This document shows positions 50,634 to 62,550 of a DNA stretch of 64,000 bases, in pieces. The translations under genes were made by a program, and so were the position numbers. The DNA lies in NCBI GenBank assembly GCA_029207755.1, contig JARCOQ010000002.1, forward strand, positions 87,891,087 through 87,955,086. The letters are read 5' to 3'. Origin of the DNA: Chamaea fasciata. Its lineage: Eukaryota > Chordata > Aves > Passeriformes > Sylviidae. Below the pieces are notes generated by a model. That model ran no database searches and was not told the origin of the DNA. It saw only the letters and a list, made by a program, of their open reading frames with translations. Within the stretch, counting starts at the first letter, position 1; every line of letters starts with the position of its first letter.

Positions 50634-53186
50634 GGTATCGTCCCCATATACACAAATGATTAAAATGACTATCACACTGATCTTTAAAAAAAAGATATAG
50701 TATGTCTAAACAATATTTTTTAAAAAGTAAGATGCTGCAATTAGTTATGTTTAGAAATGTTGCACTGTAGGAGTAGTGGCAAGAATGACAATTTAGCAGG
50801 AAATACCCCTGTGAGTTACAATTTTGTGTATTTCTAACTACAGATGATGAGAAGAAGAAAAAAAAAGGAGTCTGTTAGAAGAAACCTGGTTGGGATTAGA
50901 TGTGTATAACATTCCCAGAGGTGTATCTCCCCTACCTCTCCCTCATCCTACAGCCCATTTCAACAATCAGAAGGCCATACCCAAGCTCCGGCTGGACAGT
51001 TAACAGTGAGTATCCTCCCCCTGGGCCTGCAGAGAGGCCAATTCCAAGTCAACAAGCACATCTCCAGGAAAAACATCTTTATTTTTCTAGTGTGGCCACT
51101 GTCCCATGGCCTCTTTTTTGAAGTTCATTGCTTTCAAGAGCTGTGAGCATCCAGATGTCTCTCCTCTCAACTGAGAGAGCTTCCTGAGCAGTTTGCCTGC
51201 CCTTCTGCGGTTCATAACTCTGACATGAACCATCTTTTCATGGGATAGAAACTGACTTCATGAAGTCAGTAGGACAACATTTCATGGATCATTAGGCAGC
51301 CCAACACAGGATGATTGTTTGGAGATACAAGGGAAAATGGAGAGTACCGTGACAGAGATTTTTACTCTGTCATATCCTAAATCCCGAATGCTTGAATAAT
51401 TTATGCTTGTGCAGATTCCTTAGTGAGAAGACAAAACAAAATCTGATAATGTTTCTTTTAAGCAAGTCTCAACAAAATCATAGATCTTGCTTGCCAGATA
51501 ATGAGGCTGCTGTTTTTCCTTCTCTTTTTTGAAAGCATTGTATGAATTTTTGTAGTCCTGGGTTATTGCCCTGGAGAATGGCCCGTAATTTGAGTGACTG
51601 AACATGCTGTCTTTGTTATGACTTTGAACAGGGTTAGTTCTAAATAAGTCATGAATAACGAGAAAAAAACACAGCAAACAAATACAGAAGCATCCATGTG
51701 ACCAGACCAGACAACACTAGCCTTTTGTATCCAAGTAAATCATGTGGTGGGAAGTGGATCTGCTCACATTGAAAATGACAACTAAAAGTCCTGGTAATGG
51801 CTACAAGCTTTGCATGCCCATCACGATGATGGTTCATGTGCTCCCTTACACTTTTCATGGTGGGCTTTCTCAGGCAGTAGAGAAATTCCTGCCTCAGTAG
51901 GAAGGTCAGACAAGTTCAGAAGAGGAAGCCACATGAGGTCTTCAGCATGTGAGCAGGGAGCTCATGAAGGGTTGTGGGGCATTCAGGCATATTCCCCTCC
52001 TGGAGCAGTGAGATGAAGGTGGCCCTGGGCTAAGGACAAATTCCTTTGGAAAGGGATCAGCCACAGACTATCTGGCTGTTGTGTAGGCACAGGGTTATCT
52101 GTGTATTGAGACAGATTCACTTTTCTCAGCTGGCACATCCAACATCCAAAGATTATTTGTGGGTTGCCATCATTTCATGTCGGTCAGTCAGACTGTCTTG
52201 GTCCAAACACCCATCACTGGTCACATGATCTGTATGTTTCTTGCCACCACTGCATGTGTACCCAAAAAATATGGCATGCAGGCTGTGCAGGTCCTCCAGG
52301 AAAGGACAAAGACATGTCTCTATTTGTTTTGGCCAGTTTGAGGGACAATTTCCCAACTTTCCTCCTCCAGTTTTTGTACCAAGCCTGGCAGCTGCATAAG
52401 GAGAAGCTCCAGTGGTCACCAGCCTGAAGATACTTCTGGAGCCAGTGTCTGGTATGAACAAATAATCAGGGGATTAAAAAGAACATACTATAGTATAGAA
52501 AGAAACACTTCTATTTCTTCCTATAGCTTTGGTCAAGGCCTACAGACTTCAAGTTAATAAGAACTTTATTCCTGTTTTCTGCTTTAGAACTGATCCAATT
52601 AGAGTTCAGACCTTTCCTGGTTTAAACAAACCCTGTGCTGCAATGTGTAGGCTATGTGCTGATATGTGGGAATGAAGGGATGTGCTAAAAATATAAATAC
52701 ACTTAAGGGGATAAAAAACAGGGGAGAAATACAGGATGAAATATCATTTAAATGTTAAAAAATAAGCAATGTTTTGGTTCACATAAAATAGGCATAGAAA
52801 ATACTTCAAGCATAATTTTTTTCTTTGTTGTATTCCTTTGAAAACTATGAAAATGTTTGTAGCTGGCTGAAGATCTTCTGGGAAAACATGGCCATTCTAG
52901 CAGCATTATCTTCTCAGTCTGTTCCTATGACTTCTGTGTACTGCTGTTGTGACAACAGATTAGTTGCATCTATTCCAGTTTCCAATTGAATTTAGATTAA
53001 TGGGTAATTTTAAGGTCTTCTCTAAATCCATTGCATACTCCACATAAATTATGTGAGATCTGGGGTATTTTGGAAGTAAAGAAAATGTATATGAAAGCCC
53101 ATATATTGCTACAGGCTTTTTTCGTTTTAGCCTCGTGCCTTTGTCATTTTCCAAAGGAAAATGGAGAAAAGTGTAGTCCAGGACAA
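50634..53186. other. non-coding unique sequence, no gene seen
   Basis: Unique sequence. Frames near 52150-52460 overlap on both strands (102 codons on -, 87 on +) and are treated as chance. No recognised repeat, exon or RNA gene. Confidence 0.45.
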
Positions 53187-53286
53187 NNNNNNNNNNNNNN
53201 NNNNNNNNNNNNNNNNNNNNNNNNNNNNNNNNNNNNNNNNNNNNNNNNNNNNNNNNNNNNNNNNNNNNNNNNNNNNNNNNNNNNNN
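53187..53286. other. assembly gap, 100 N
   Basis: Exactly 100 undetermined bases, a round number usually used for gaps of unknown length. The flanks are ordinary AT-rich unique sequence. Open frames crossing it are meaningless. Confidence 0.99.
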
Positions 53287-55090
53287 TTACCAAGTGACAT
53301 TGGTGACAATATGGTGCCCCATACATAAAATACAAGGGATGTGACGGTGTCAGGAGATATCATAAAGCACAAGAGTAAAGCCTCCAGATAAACTGTGGAC
53401 AGTTCTCTTTTTTTCTCCTTAGTTTGCCTGTTTAAAGATGAGCTTTCCCGACCTTTGCTCTTTAAAAAAGCCTGGGTTTTGCTAGTTCATTTTCTTGCAT
53501 TATTACCTTTCTCCAAGGGCATTTGGAAGGTAAACACTGGATTCTTTTCTGCCCTCTCCAAAAGATTCTAGATGCTGAAAGAAAAATATTTGAAAGAAAA
53601 TGTCTTTTCTCTTTTAAAAAACAAGTCTTTCGGTGCTCTTCATAATTTCTACATTCCTTTTGGGTTTGGACCACTTGATGCACACAGTTTGTATCTTCAT
53701 ATCATTGTATAAAACCATGCTCATTAAGTTAAATCAAAACTTTATGGGAGAAAAAGCTTAATTCCTTCACCTTGGCTGAGTTGCCCACAACCCTCAGGAG
53801 AGTTTTGCAGAAATTGGCTGCGTGTTGACGAGAGAAGCCAGCAGTGGTTTATGAGCCAAAGGAAAGGGGTGCAGTCTGTTCCCAGGGAATTACCAGGCAG
53901 CAGCCAGCTTTCCTGGGAAGCAGAGTGCTGGGAATTTAGTGAAGTCCCCTTGTCCTCCATGGAGTTTGAAAACATCTCTGTGAATGAGACCCACATCCTG
54001 GGTGTCCTGGGGTGGCTTGGTCCCCGTTTTGGTATCCAAGGAGCAAGCCTGCGAAAAGAATAGCAGACATTATTGTGAAACTCTGGGTTCAGACACACTG
54101 TCCTTTCCTCTCAGGGAGGTTAAATTTGGGGGCTTAAACCACATTCAGGCTTGCCAGCATCAAGTGATATTCTAAGGTAGCAGAGCAGAGGGGACAGCAA
54201 GAAATCCATGCTAGGGGTTCTGTTTCATGTCATGCAACGTGATGGAGCCACAGCCCCCAGTCTGCCTTCAGGTCAGGGTATTTCCTCCCTGTCAAAAGGC
54301 TTTAAATGAAATCATCACAGTCAGTCAGCAGAGTGGGCTGGACACTGGTACCGGAGTTTCCAACATTGTACAGGGGAAAATGGAGTAAAATAGCGTGATG
54401 GACAGGGTAAGAAAGCCAGGTGTGAACTCTGCTCCTTTAGGCTTGAAAGTCAATTGCAAGCCAGAAAGTTAGGTTCAGTGACCACGGTGGCAATCTTATA
54501 AAGTAACATTTATATCTGTGTATTTGTTACCCCTACAGGCATTGCTCTAGCCAGTATAAAAGGCCTTTAAACCATCCCCAGATGATATTGTCTATTCAGA
54601 TTGAAAGCCTGTCTCACAGCCATGCTGTTCCCCGTGACATCCAGACCCAGGACACCCAGCTGAAAGCAGAAGTTACTGACGAACAAAGTACAATAGGGGA
54701 CTGCTGATGGTGAAAGGAGAAGCAGATCTGCCCTCTTGTGTACACGGCATCTACTGCAACTTTTTCTAAATTAATATGAAGTTAATTTATTTCTTGTAGT
54801 AATAAATACGGAAAAGATATTAATGCTTTGAGCATTTTAACTTCACCACAAAAAGAAGAACAAGAAAATAAAGGATGAAGAACTGGGTTATGTCTTCTCT
54901 GGAACTGGTTTGTAGACCTGAAGGTAAGCAATGTATGTAGCATGATCAGGAGAAGCTGCTCTGAATACTTAGACCCATCAAACTAGAGACTGTGAAAATA
55001 TAAAAACCAAAAGAAGATAAATCTGATTGCTAGGGAAATTCAACCACCTGCAAAAATTATTACCATTAAAACTAAGCCGCTGCTTTTTGC
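53287..55090. other. non-coding unique sequence, no gene seen
   Basis: Unique sequence with a somewhat GC-richer part at 53750-54380. The 118-codon minus frame at 53742-54098 has no domain. No recognised repeat or exon. Confidence 0.5.
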
Positions 55091-55126
55091 TTTTTTTTTT
55101 TAATTTTTTTTTTTTTTTTTTTTTTT
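55091..55126. repeat. poly-T tract with one AA interruption
   Basis: Thirty-six bases of T broken once by AA. It could be the remains of a minus-strand poly(A) tail, but no recognisable retroposed body adjoins it. Confidence 0.95.
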
Positions 55127-55621
55127 AAACAAGGATGCCAAGTAGCTTGAGGGTTTTCATTGCATTCATCACGGCAGGAAGGATCAAGAGAGAAGATTTT
55201 GGCTGAGGTAAGCATATTTGGCCAGTCTTAATTAGATTGGAGAGGGACAGAGGGCAGCCGGCTCCATAGGGTTGGGAAGGTCAGACCTTCCACGTCCTTC
55301 TCCTTCCAGCTATTTTCTTTTGAAGCTTCACAGTCAGTTCCTTTAGTCTCTAATATATATAAATATCATGTATTAGACATGGAACTTTTAAGAAATTATA
55401 ACCTGTACAGTCTCTCTGGACACGCAGATCAAAAGATCAGACTCTCAACAAAGAGAAAATGTAACACAGGTTGTTTCAACCACAAAGCTCAGGCTTGTCT
55501 TGCCACAGCACTGGCAGATCAACCTATAACCAGGTGCTCATTTTCTGTTTGCAAACAACTTAGTAATGTCTGGGAATGAAGAGTAGAGCTTGTTCTGGAT
55601 TGGACTTCTAGGAACAGAGTG
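55127..55621. other. non-coding unique sequence, no gene seen
   Basis: AT-rich unique sequence between the poly-T tract and the pentamer array. A donor-like GAG|GTAAGC at about 55207 has no convincing acceptor before it. Confidence 0.5.
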
Positions 55622-55894
55622 CCTTTCCTTTCCTTTCCTTTCCTTTCCTTTCCTTTCCTTTCCTTTCCTTTCCTTTCCTTTCCTTTCCTTTCCTTTCCTT
55701 TCCTTTCCTTTCCTTTCCTTTCCTTTCCTTTCCTTTCCTTTCCTTTCCTTTCTTTCCTTCCTTTCCTTTCCTTTCCTTTCCTTTCCTTTCCTTTCCTTTT
55801 CTTTCCTTTCCTTTCCTTTCCTTTCCTTTCCTTTCCTTTCCTTTCCTTTCCTTTCCTTTCCTTTCCTTTCCTTTCCTTTCCTTTCCTTTCCTTT
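55622..55894. repeat. (TTTCC)n pentamer array, about 273 bp
   Basis: About 54 copies of CCTTT on the + strand, with interruptions only near 55750-55760 (two tetramer-like units) and 55799-55801 (one extra or changed T). It is a pure pyrimidine/purine mirror-type tract. The 176-, 194- and 199-codon open frames over it are translations of the repeat. Confidence 0.97.
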
Positions 55895-56041
55895 CGCCTT
55901 GCCTTGCCTTTTCCCTTGCCTTGCCTTTTTCCTTGCCTTGCCTTGCCTTGCCTTTTTCCTTTCCTTGCCTTTCCTTTCCTTGCCTTTCCTTGCCTTGCCC
56001 TTGCCTTGCCCTTGCCTTGCTCTTGCCTTTGCCTTTGCCTT
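55895..56041. repeat. degenerate CCTTG/CCTTTG repeat continuing the pentamer array
   Basis: The array changes without a break into CCTTG, CCTTTTT, CCTTGC and CTTTGC units of five to seven bases that alternate with CCTTT. It appears to be the older or diversified edge of the neighbouring array. Unit boundaries become hard to define near 56030-56041. Confidence 0.9.
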
Positions 56042-57469
56042 CCGACCTCTTCCCACCTCTTCTCTCATTTCTTTATCAACAATTACGAAAAAAAATCAAT
56101 TGAAGGAAAAAAAAAAAAAAAGCCAAGGCCGTACTACAGAAGAGCCTGTCAGGAGACTATGGATTTTCAGCTGAATAGGCCCAGCTGTAAATGGAGTGAA
56201 ATTTGGATGCAGCTTTAAAACACAGGCTACAGCAAAAGGTGCGTTTTCAATTTGTCATCACTGTTCTGACAATATGCTAGGTCTGATGGCATCAGTTTTT
56301 TCTTCTTCGTAAACAAGGAAAAAGCAATTTTATTCCAGGCCTCAGGATAAAGTAATATATAACAAAATAAACAAATTCTTCAGCATATAGGAATTCCATC
56401 TTCCGTAGAAGTGACAAATGCTGTTTAGGTGATTTCCCTACAATTTTCACTCTCCTGATTCTCTTTAGAGTGTTTTCATTAAGAGTCCCCAGTGAGATCA
56501 GCTATAAAGCAATTTCACATGAATTAGCCTGGTTTTGTCTGAATCAAAATTACACCAGCAATAAATGTGACTTGGTGGATCCTGTCTAATAAAACTTCAT
56601 TATAAAACAACACTGATATCCCTCCTTACCACAGGACAAACAAGAACAAAAAGTAAAAGAAGTAATTTCTGCCACTGAAATAACACAAATAATTATTATG
56701 GCTCACTCTTTACCCCTATACCTATTTCAGACTCATTGTTGAGGATCTGGGGATTTGTGGCCTTTTATGCTTGTTTGTGCTATAAAGTGGTGCCTAACAT
56801 CTGGGGCTTGCAGTTTGAAATGGTGTGCTGGGCAGCAAAACTATTTAACTGCATCATGAAACAGGCTGCAAAATATTGGATGATGGGCAGATGAGGTGTT
56901 TTCTGTTGATTATTTCTCATTAAAAGAAAGGCCAAAATAAATCCATGTTATAAGTCTTCTTTACAAAAAAAATGTTTAAACACTGTTTTTAGGTATCAGA
57001 TCCATTCTTTCATTTTTGTGTGTATATATATGTATGTATATATATATATTTATGCACACATTTATAAAAACCCTCTCAAGTATCTTCCATTCTTCTAATA
57101 TTTCTTTCTTCCCTTCCCAGAGGCTGAAACTCATGCACAAGAAAAGGAAAACACAGGATACCCCCCTCCTTGTTTCCTCTTAGGACACATCATGCTGGTG
57201 ATGTGAGCAATCAGTTCCCAGAGAGGGGATGCCCTTGAATCCAGGAGAGCTGGAAGAATGTGGAGGTGCCTTCTCACCTTCTTTAATTTGCCATCCAGAC
57301 TCAAACAGAAGCCAAGACATCCTCAAAAGGTCTTTGGGCAGTCACAGCACTGACCTCATTTTTTGCCATTTTTGCAGAGATGTCTGTCTCACAGTCATTA
57401 TAATGTGGATGTTTTAGTGTAAATTTTAAGATCTATATTTTAAAAATGGAAGGAATCTGCAATAGAGTC
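56042..57469. other. non-coding unique sequence, no gene seen
   Basis: AT-rich unique sequence with an A run at 56107-56121. A TA/TG-rich simple stretch lies at about 57020-57050. The part 56400-56640 has a conserved-element-like texture, but there is no specific evidence. No gene was seen. Confidence 0.5.
57022..57050. repeat. TG/TA dinucleotide-rich stretch
   Basis: Alternating purine-pyrimidine run of GTGTGTATATATAT type, imperfect. Confidence 0.85.
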
Positions 57470-57660
57470 AGCAGTTGGCAATATCTGAATGACTAATAGC
57501 CAGCAGAGTTTAATGTCCCTTAGCTTCCTCACAGGCCATCAAACCCGAGAGCTGATCATTAATTGCCTGCAATAGCCTGTGCCATGGTCATTACTGCTTA
57601 GTTATTCAGATGAAATGAGTAATACCAATTTTAGGACTGCAGTTTTCATAAATGGAGAAC
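57470..57660. promoter_or_regulatory. candidate AT-rich conserved block
   Basis: Contains several homeodomain-like words (GACTAATAG, CATTAATTGCC, GTTTAATG, GAGTAATACC) with no open frame or repeat. The call is weak and rests on motif texture only. Confidence 0.15.
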
Positions 57661-59920
57661 TCAGTCTTTTTTTCCCCAACACTTTCCAAGTCCAATCTGA
57701 CGTTATTTTTCTCCCCACTTTAATAAACAATGCTCTATGCCTGTTAAGCTTTCATAAAAGTAAAGACTTTTCCTATGTATTAGCCTATAGAGCAGACAAA
57801 TGACTGGATTATATTCAGTGATTGATGCATCACTGAAAAAATAACCACAGAAATCAATCATGGTACGTAATAAATGAAAGAACTGGAAATTACAGGATGA
57901 GCTGCATCCAAACTGCAGGGCAGAGGCAGCGTGTGACTTGGTCCTACTTTCTGTCCCCCAGGCACAGGGAAACCTTTGAGCTCAGACTCCTGGGTCTCCC
58001 TTCTGAGGAACCACAAGGCATGGGGAAGCTTTGTTTCATCAAGGTACATAATTTGTACAGGGTAATCTTCCAAAATCCCCATATCTCAGCCTCCTTGATT
58101 ACACTGCAACATAATCCATAAGCCCAAGTTGGTTTAAGTTTGTCTTGATAAAAAAGTCTTGTAGAGAGTCTCAAAATCATGTGCCCTCATTTTTGCTCCT
58201 GAATCCAATAACCCTACTTTCTCCACTATTTTTTTTTTTTTCCAACAGAGGGAAAAGTGAGTACAAGACTGTGGTGAACTCTAGCTGATCCCTGCTAAGG
58301 ATGTGTCAGCTGCTTGGTATCACAGGTAAACATCTTTCCTCCCCAGAGGAAAATTTACAGGCAATCTTTGGGGAATTAAATCTAAATGAATGTGTACGTG
58401 TTTTTAGCATGCAGGAAAGGTATTTAACATCAAAATTACTGAGCCATAAGGTGCCAAATTCTTCCCATCCCAGATGAAACTTTGTGCAAGAAATGACACA
58501 CCAGATCTGCCTTGCATGGATAACCACAAATAGCAATTACAAAATTACCTCCTGGGCATGTTTTGTATGGTGAAAATCTTTGGTGGGCAGAGTAGAAGAG
58601 GTCAAACTTGTCAATTATAGCAGTTTCTCCTGCTTTGAAGATCAGTGAATTTGTCAGTTATGGAGTCAGGAGAAAAGAGGCACCAGAACCAGCCCACGCA
58701 CAACAGTTCACAGGCAAAGATTCAGGGAAGTTTAGATTCATGGTCTTAATACACTTCATCAGAGGTCACTTCTCAGCTAATCATTTTCAAACCCCAATGC
58801 ACACCCAGAGTCCTGAAGCTTGTTCTGACAGTGTATAGTTCAGTGTGCAAAAAATACTTTGCAATCTCATTGTCCGTTATAAAGTACTGTTATGACCATG
58901 TTTGCACACACTCAGAAGCAAAATCATAAGACAGTTCTGAATGCCTCACCTTTGACAGCGCTTTTCCCCAAGGCAGGTGCTGGTGGACCACCACCCAGGT
59001 TTAGGAAAAAGTGCAGGGAAGAAGGGGCAGAAGAATATGAGTCATCACTTCATCTACTTTCGTTGTGAACACCATCCTGACCACATGCCTCTGTTTCTAT
59101 TTGTGTTTGCATGCATACAAGTCATGGGTTGACAAATGGTGTGTATCAGACAGAGTTTGTCTTCAAGGGATGCCACTGTTGGGTGTTTTGGGGACCTTGG
59201 CCTCATTTGCTTGAGAATCTCTTCTTAGTCCATTTGGTGAAGGTACAAGCAATTTTACTGCAGAATTCCATGTTACATAAGTCTGCTTCTCAATGCAGCA
59301 CTTTCTGCAGGTTCTGCTGGACAGAGTGGGATGGGAAGCTCTCAGGTCTTTGCACAGCTATATGCTGTGAGAGCTTGCCCAGCAAAAGCAAGGACAAGAA
59401 AAAGCATTTGCTAGGGAACAGATGCAATATGAGCATCTTTGCACAGGTAAATTAAACAGGGCCAGGCCATGATTTTCAGCACCGTTCCTCCATATGTCTG
59501 TGCATCTTATCAGTGTTTTCCCTAAATAGATTAGGTCAGTCTATGGGCAGTCATCTAGATGGTGCCTAGATGGAACTCTGAGGTTAGGATGTGAAAGGAC
59601 CACCCCAGCACGCCTGGACATGACCACACTTGAGATTTTTGAAAAGGAGTACAGAAAAAGCTTATGAGCCTAGAAATTATAGGACTGCAAATTGCAGAAA
59701 TTGTAAATCTTGAAACTCCTCTGTTTGCTTTCTTTGTCTCTTATTAGTTCCATTTAAAATACTCTCCAATGATGGAAATAGAGTCACTGTTTAAAAGAGT
59801 TCACTGAGAAAATGAACAAGCAATGCAAAACCTGAGGCAAAGAAAAAAGAATGAGGAAGAAGAATGTCCTGTATCTATTTGGTTACAAGCTCTTGATAGG
59901 TTTCCTGCAGTCACATACAG
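57661..59920. other. non-coding unique sequence, no gene seen
   Basis: Unique sequence with a T run near 58230-58241 and random frames up to 114 codons (59111-59455, +) without domains. Confidence 0.5.
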
Positions 59921-60030
59921 ATATATATATATATATACCCTATATATCTATATAGGGTATATATATATATCTATACCCTATATATATGTATATACCCTAT
60001 ATATCTATATAGATATATATATACACATAT
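59921..60030. repeat. AT-rich repeat with a 46-bp perfect palindrome
   Basis: Two 22-bp arms (59925-59946 and 59949-59970) are exact inverted copies around a 2-base TC centre, built on ACCCTATATA / TATATAGGGT. A 22-bp stretch at 59934-59955 recurs exactly at 59991-60012, 57 bases downstream. The whole tract is TA dinucleotide with embedded CCCTA words. Confidence 0.95.
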
Positions 60031-61074
60031 CTGTATAAATACACAGATATGTCCATCATGGTTATCTTGAAGATCTAGCATATTATTGTTATCATTTTAC
60101 TGCACTGTTTGTCAGGTCCGTGATAGATGTGAGCTTTTTGACAGGAAATGATGAGAATGTAAAAACCTTTCTCTGGAGGTCATTTCATGCATGGAGAGCT
60201 GCAAAAGGGAGGGCAGCAAAATGAGAGTAGGAAATGGAGAGTGAAAGGATGTCAAGGGCATTATCATGATAAAGTGATAGGAAGAGAAGATGAAAAGATC
60301 AGGAACAGAGCTACATAGGGTCTTGATAGTAAAAGTGGGATACATGTATTTTTTTAAGATATGAAATAGAGGGAAGACAGCTTTGGAAGATGAAGGGGCA
60401 TCAGTGGTGTGTACAGTGTGATGAAGGCTAATCCATTCTTAGAAAGGAAAAAGCAGCTAAGAAATTATTTTGGTCCAAATGTTTAGGTTCTTCCTTCTTA
60501 ACAAATGCTGCTGCTGCAAAAACCCATGGACTGTGTGATTCTTAAGACTAACTTCTTGAAGCTTTTCTTATGTTTAGAGTAACTGTCCACTCTTGCTCAC
60601 ACAGTCAGGTCTCACACAACTCATCTCTGCTGTTCCAAAGACAAAGCCATGCATTTGGAGGTGAGGAGGCAGCACCACAGATGGCTCCTGTCCAATCAGG
60701 CAAAGGCTGCCCACATCTTACATCACTGAACATGTTATGTCACAGATGGGAGAGAGTTTTGACATACCAGGGAGGCGTGTGTCACCCATCCTCAAATAGG
60801 TCCTGATTGCTGGCAAGCTGCCCTGCAACAGCTCAGCATCCCAGGGTCTCCTGTGCCTGGGACCTCTCCTTTCAGACATCACTCTTAATCCATTGTTGTC
60901 CCTTGTATCAAGTAAAAAGAAATTTGACAGTATAAAGAATACAGAAAAACTTCAGACTTCTACATTTTCTACTGAATTAATCATCTCTGGCAGATTTGTG
61001 GCTTCCTGTGACCCTTGAGTTTCACTGTCTGCTAGCACATCAGGCACTGATTTTCCTCTCTTTTTCCCCTACAG
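60031..61074. other. non-coding unique sequence, no gene seen
   Basis: Unique sequence with short frames only. It ends in a strong polypyrimidine tract and CTACAG, which forms the acceptor of the next feature. Confidence 0.5.
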
Positions 61075-61155
61075 CAAGCATTACAGTGATCTTCTCAACA
61101 CTGACAGGGACAGGGCTTATTTCCAGTAAAAGGCCACCATACTTAGCTGTGCAGG
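61075..61155 (+). other. candidate 81-nt exon
   Basis: The acceptor is strong (TTTTCCTCTCTTTTTCCCCT followed by ACAG) and the donor is good (CAGG|GTAAGT). The length of 81 nt is a multiple of three. Only one frame is open, the one starting at the third base. It would encode about 26 residues with a hydrophobic start (SITVIFSTLTGTG), and I do not recognise it. It may be a coding exon, a lncRNA exon or a chance pairing. No partner exon is visible nearby. Confidence 0.3.
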
Positions 61156-62504
61156 GTAAGTGAGGTTAGGGGGGTAGGTGCATGGAAATAATAAAGGCAC
61201 AGAGGGCAGCAGACTTTCAGTATGTTTATGCAGTTAAATGTAACAAGTTCAGACACTACCTTTTTTTTTTCCATTGTTCACCAAAAAAATCTCTTTATGT
61301 TGTTTTCTCTCTGTGAGTGCTTTCGCATTTTTCTTAACCTCTGCATTGCAGTGCAGCTAGGCTGTGCACATGAAGATATACTCCCTGCCCTGGGGAAGAT
61401 CCGAGATAAGCAGGGAAGTGACACACAAATGGCAGGGGGGAGAGAGCGATCTAATCGACTGCCCGCAAGCTTTGTACATTAAGATAGCAAAAGCACACAC
61501 AGAAGAGGAAAGCTGGTTTCTGCTGGGAGAGGCACACTTCTCTCCCCCTTCTCTTCTTTGCCCTTGTCTTTTCACCCTTGTTGCCCTCGTGCCCTTTTCG
61601 TACTTCCCATGCTGAGATGATGTTAAGCTTGTGAGGGCTGTGGTGTGGCCTGTGTACGTATATTGGCCGCTTAGTTTGTTTTCTAATTTAGCTTGCTGCC
61701 TGTCTCTGTCTCAGCTCGTGGCCTTCAGCCTGGCAAAGGGATGTCAGCTGTTCCTTGCTAAAATTGGCTCCATTCCACTTGCTGTCTGGTGAATACCTAA
61801 CACCTGCTGATGGTCTCCTAGTTTGGGAATTTTCCCATGTCTCCCGTATTGCACATAATGGAAAATGAGCTATTTTTCCACTCCTCCCTTTCTCACACCT
61901 AAAAAGTCTTTTCAGGTGTCAAACCCGAGTTCACCAATACCAAAGGATTTCCTGCATTTCTATTTCTCTATGTTGTTTATCCTGGGTGGAGCTTTTGAAA
62001 CTCTTCTTCAAAACCATATGGCTGTGGTTGCACAGGGGATATCATATAGGGCTCCTGTTGGTGTTATAACACACTTGGGCTGCTGTGCAATGCAACTGTG
62101 AAGCTGAGGTGACCAATACTGCTCCTGCACCATGTAGGATGCTGTGGTGTGTGCCCAGAAGGAAGCAGGACCTACCTTCCATCTCATTGCAGGTACTTAA
62201 ACAAAGCTTATGAATCTCCTGGTGCCAAACTCTAGTGGGGTAATGATGCTGTAGAAGATTTCAGAGGTCTAAGACAAGCACAGTAAACTTCCTCTACAAT
62301 GAATTTCTTGGCTTTGGAAGTTCTGGCCAGGGGAAAGATGGGCATTTGGCTTGGCATCTCTACTCTTCTGATGGCTTTTTTCATCCTCCTTTCTTACAGA
62401 CACTTCTGAAAAGAGCTGTCAGATCACAGCTGCCTGTTTCACACCTCTCTGAGTGAGCAAGGACAAGGGCAGTGGAGCCCTTGACACTCATCTCTGGCTG
62501 TCAC
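61156..62504. other. non-coding unique sequence, no gene seen
   Basis: Unique sequence with a T run at 61260-61270 and random frames up to 86 codons. No recognised repeat. Confidence 0.5.
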
Positions 62505-62550
62505 CCAGACAGCCTATGTGCACTTGGGCAAGTTGTCAAATCCTCCACCA
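62505..62550 (+). repeat. possible MIR-like core fragment
   Basis: The words 'TGTGCACTTGGGCAAGTTGTCAAATCCTCC' (split by at most one base per few from the consensus) fit the MIR core 'tgtgaccttgggcaagtcacttaacctctc'. Only about 45 bases are recognisable, so this is a weak call. Confidence 0.3.

Noticed and set aside
53031..53372. Open frames running through the N gap
   Set aside because: The middle is undetermined sequence, so the frame is meaningless.
53742..54098. GTCCTGGGGTGGCTTGGT stretch considered as an LTR start
   Set aside because: No matching LTR body, opposite end or duplication follows.
54890..54932. Possible 8-nt exon between TTTGTAG and GTAAGC
   Set aside because: Too short and with a poor polypyrimidine tract. 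Pairs like this occur by chance.
55538..56218. Three long open frames (176-199 codons) on both strands
   Set aside because: They are translations of the TTTCC pentamer array and its CCTTG edge. Low-complexity F/L/S/P or K/G/E/R patterns are not evidence of coding.
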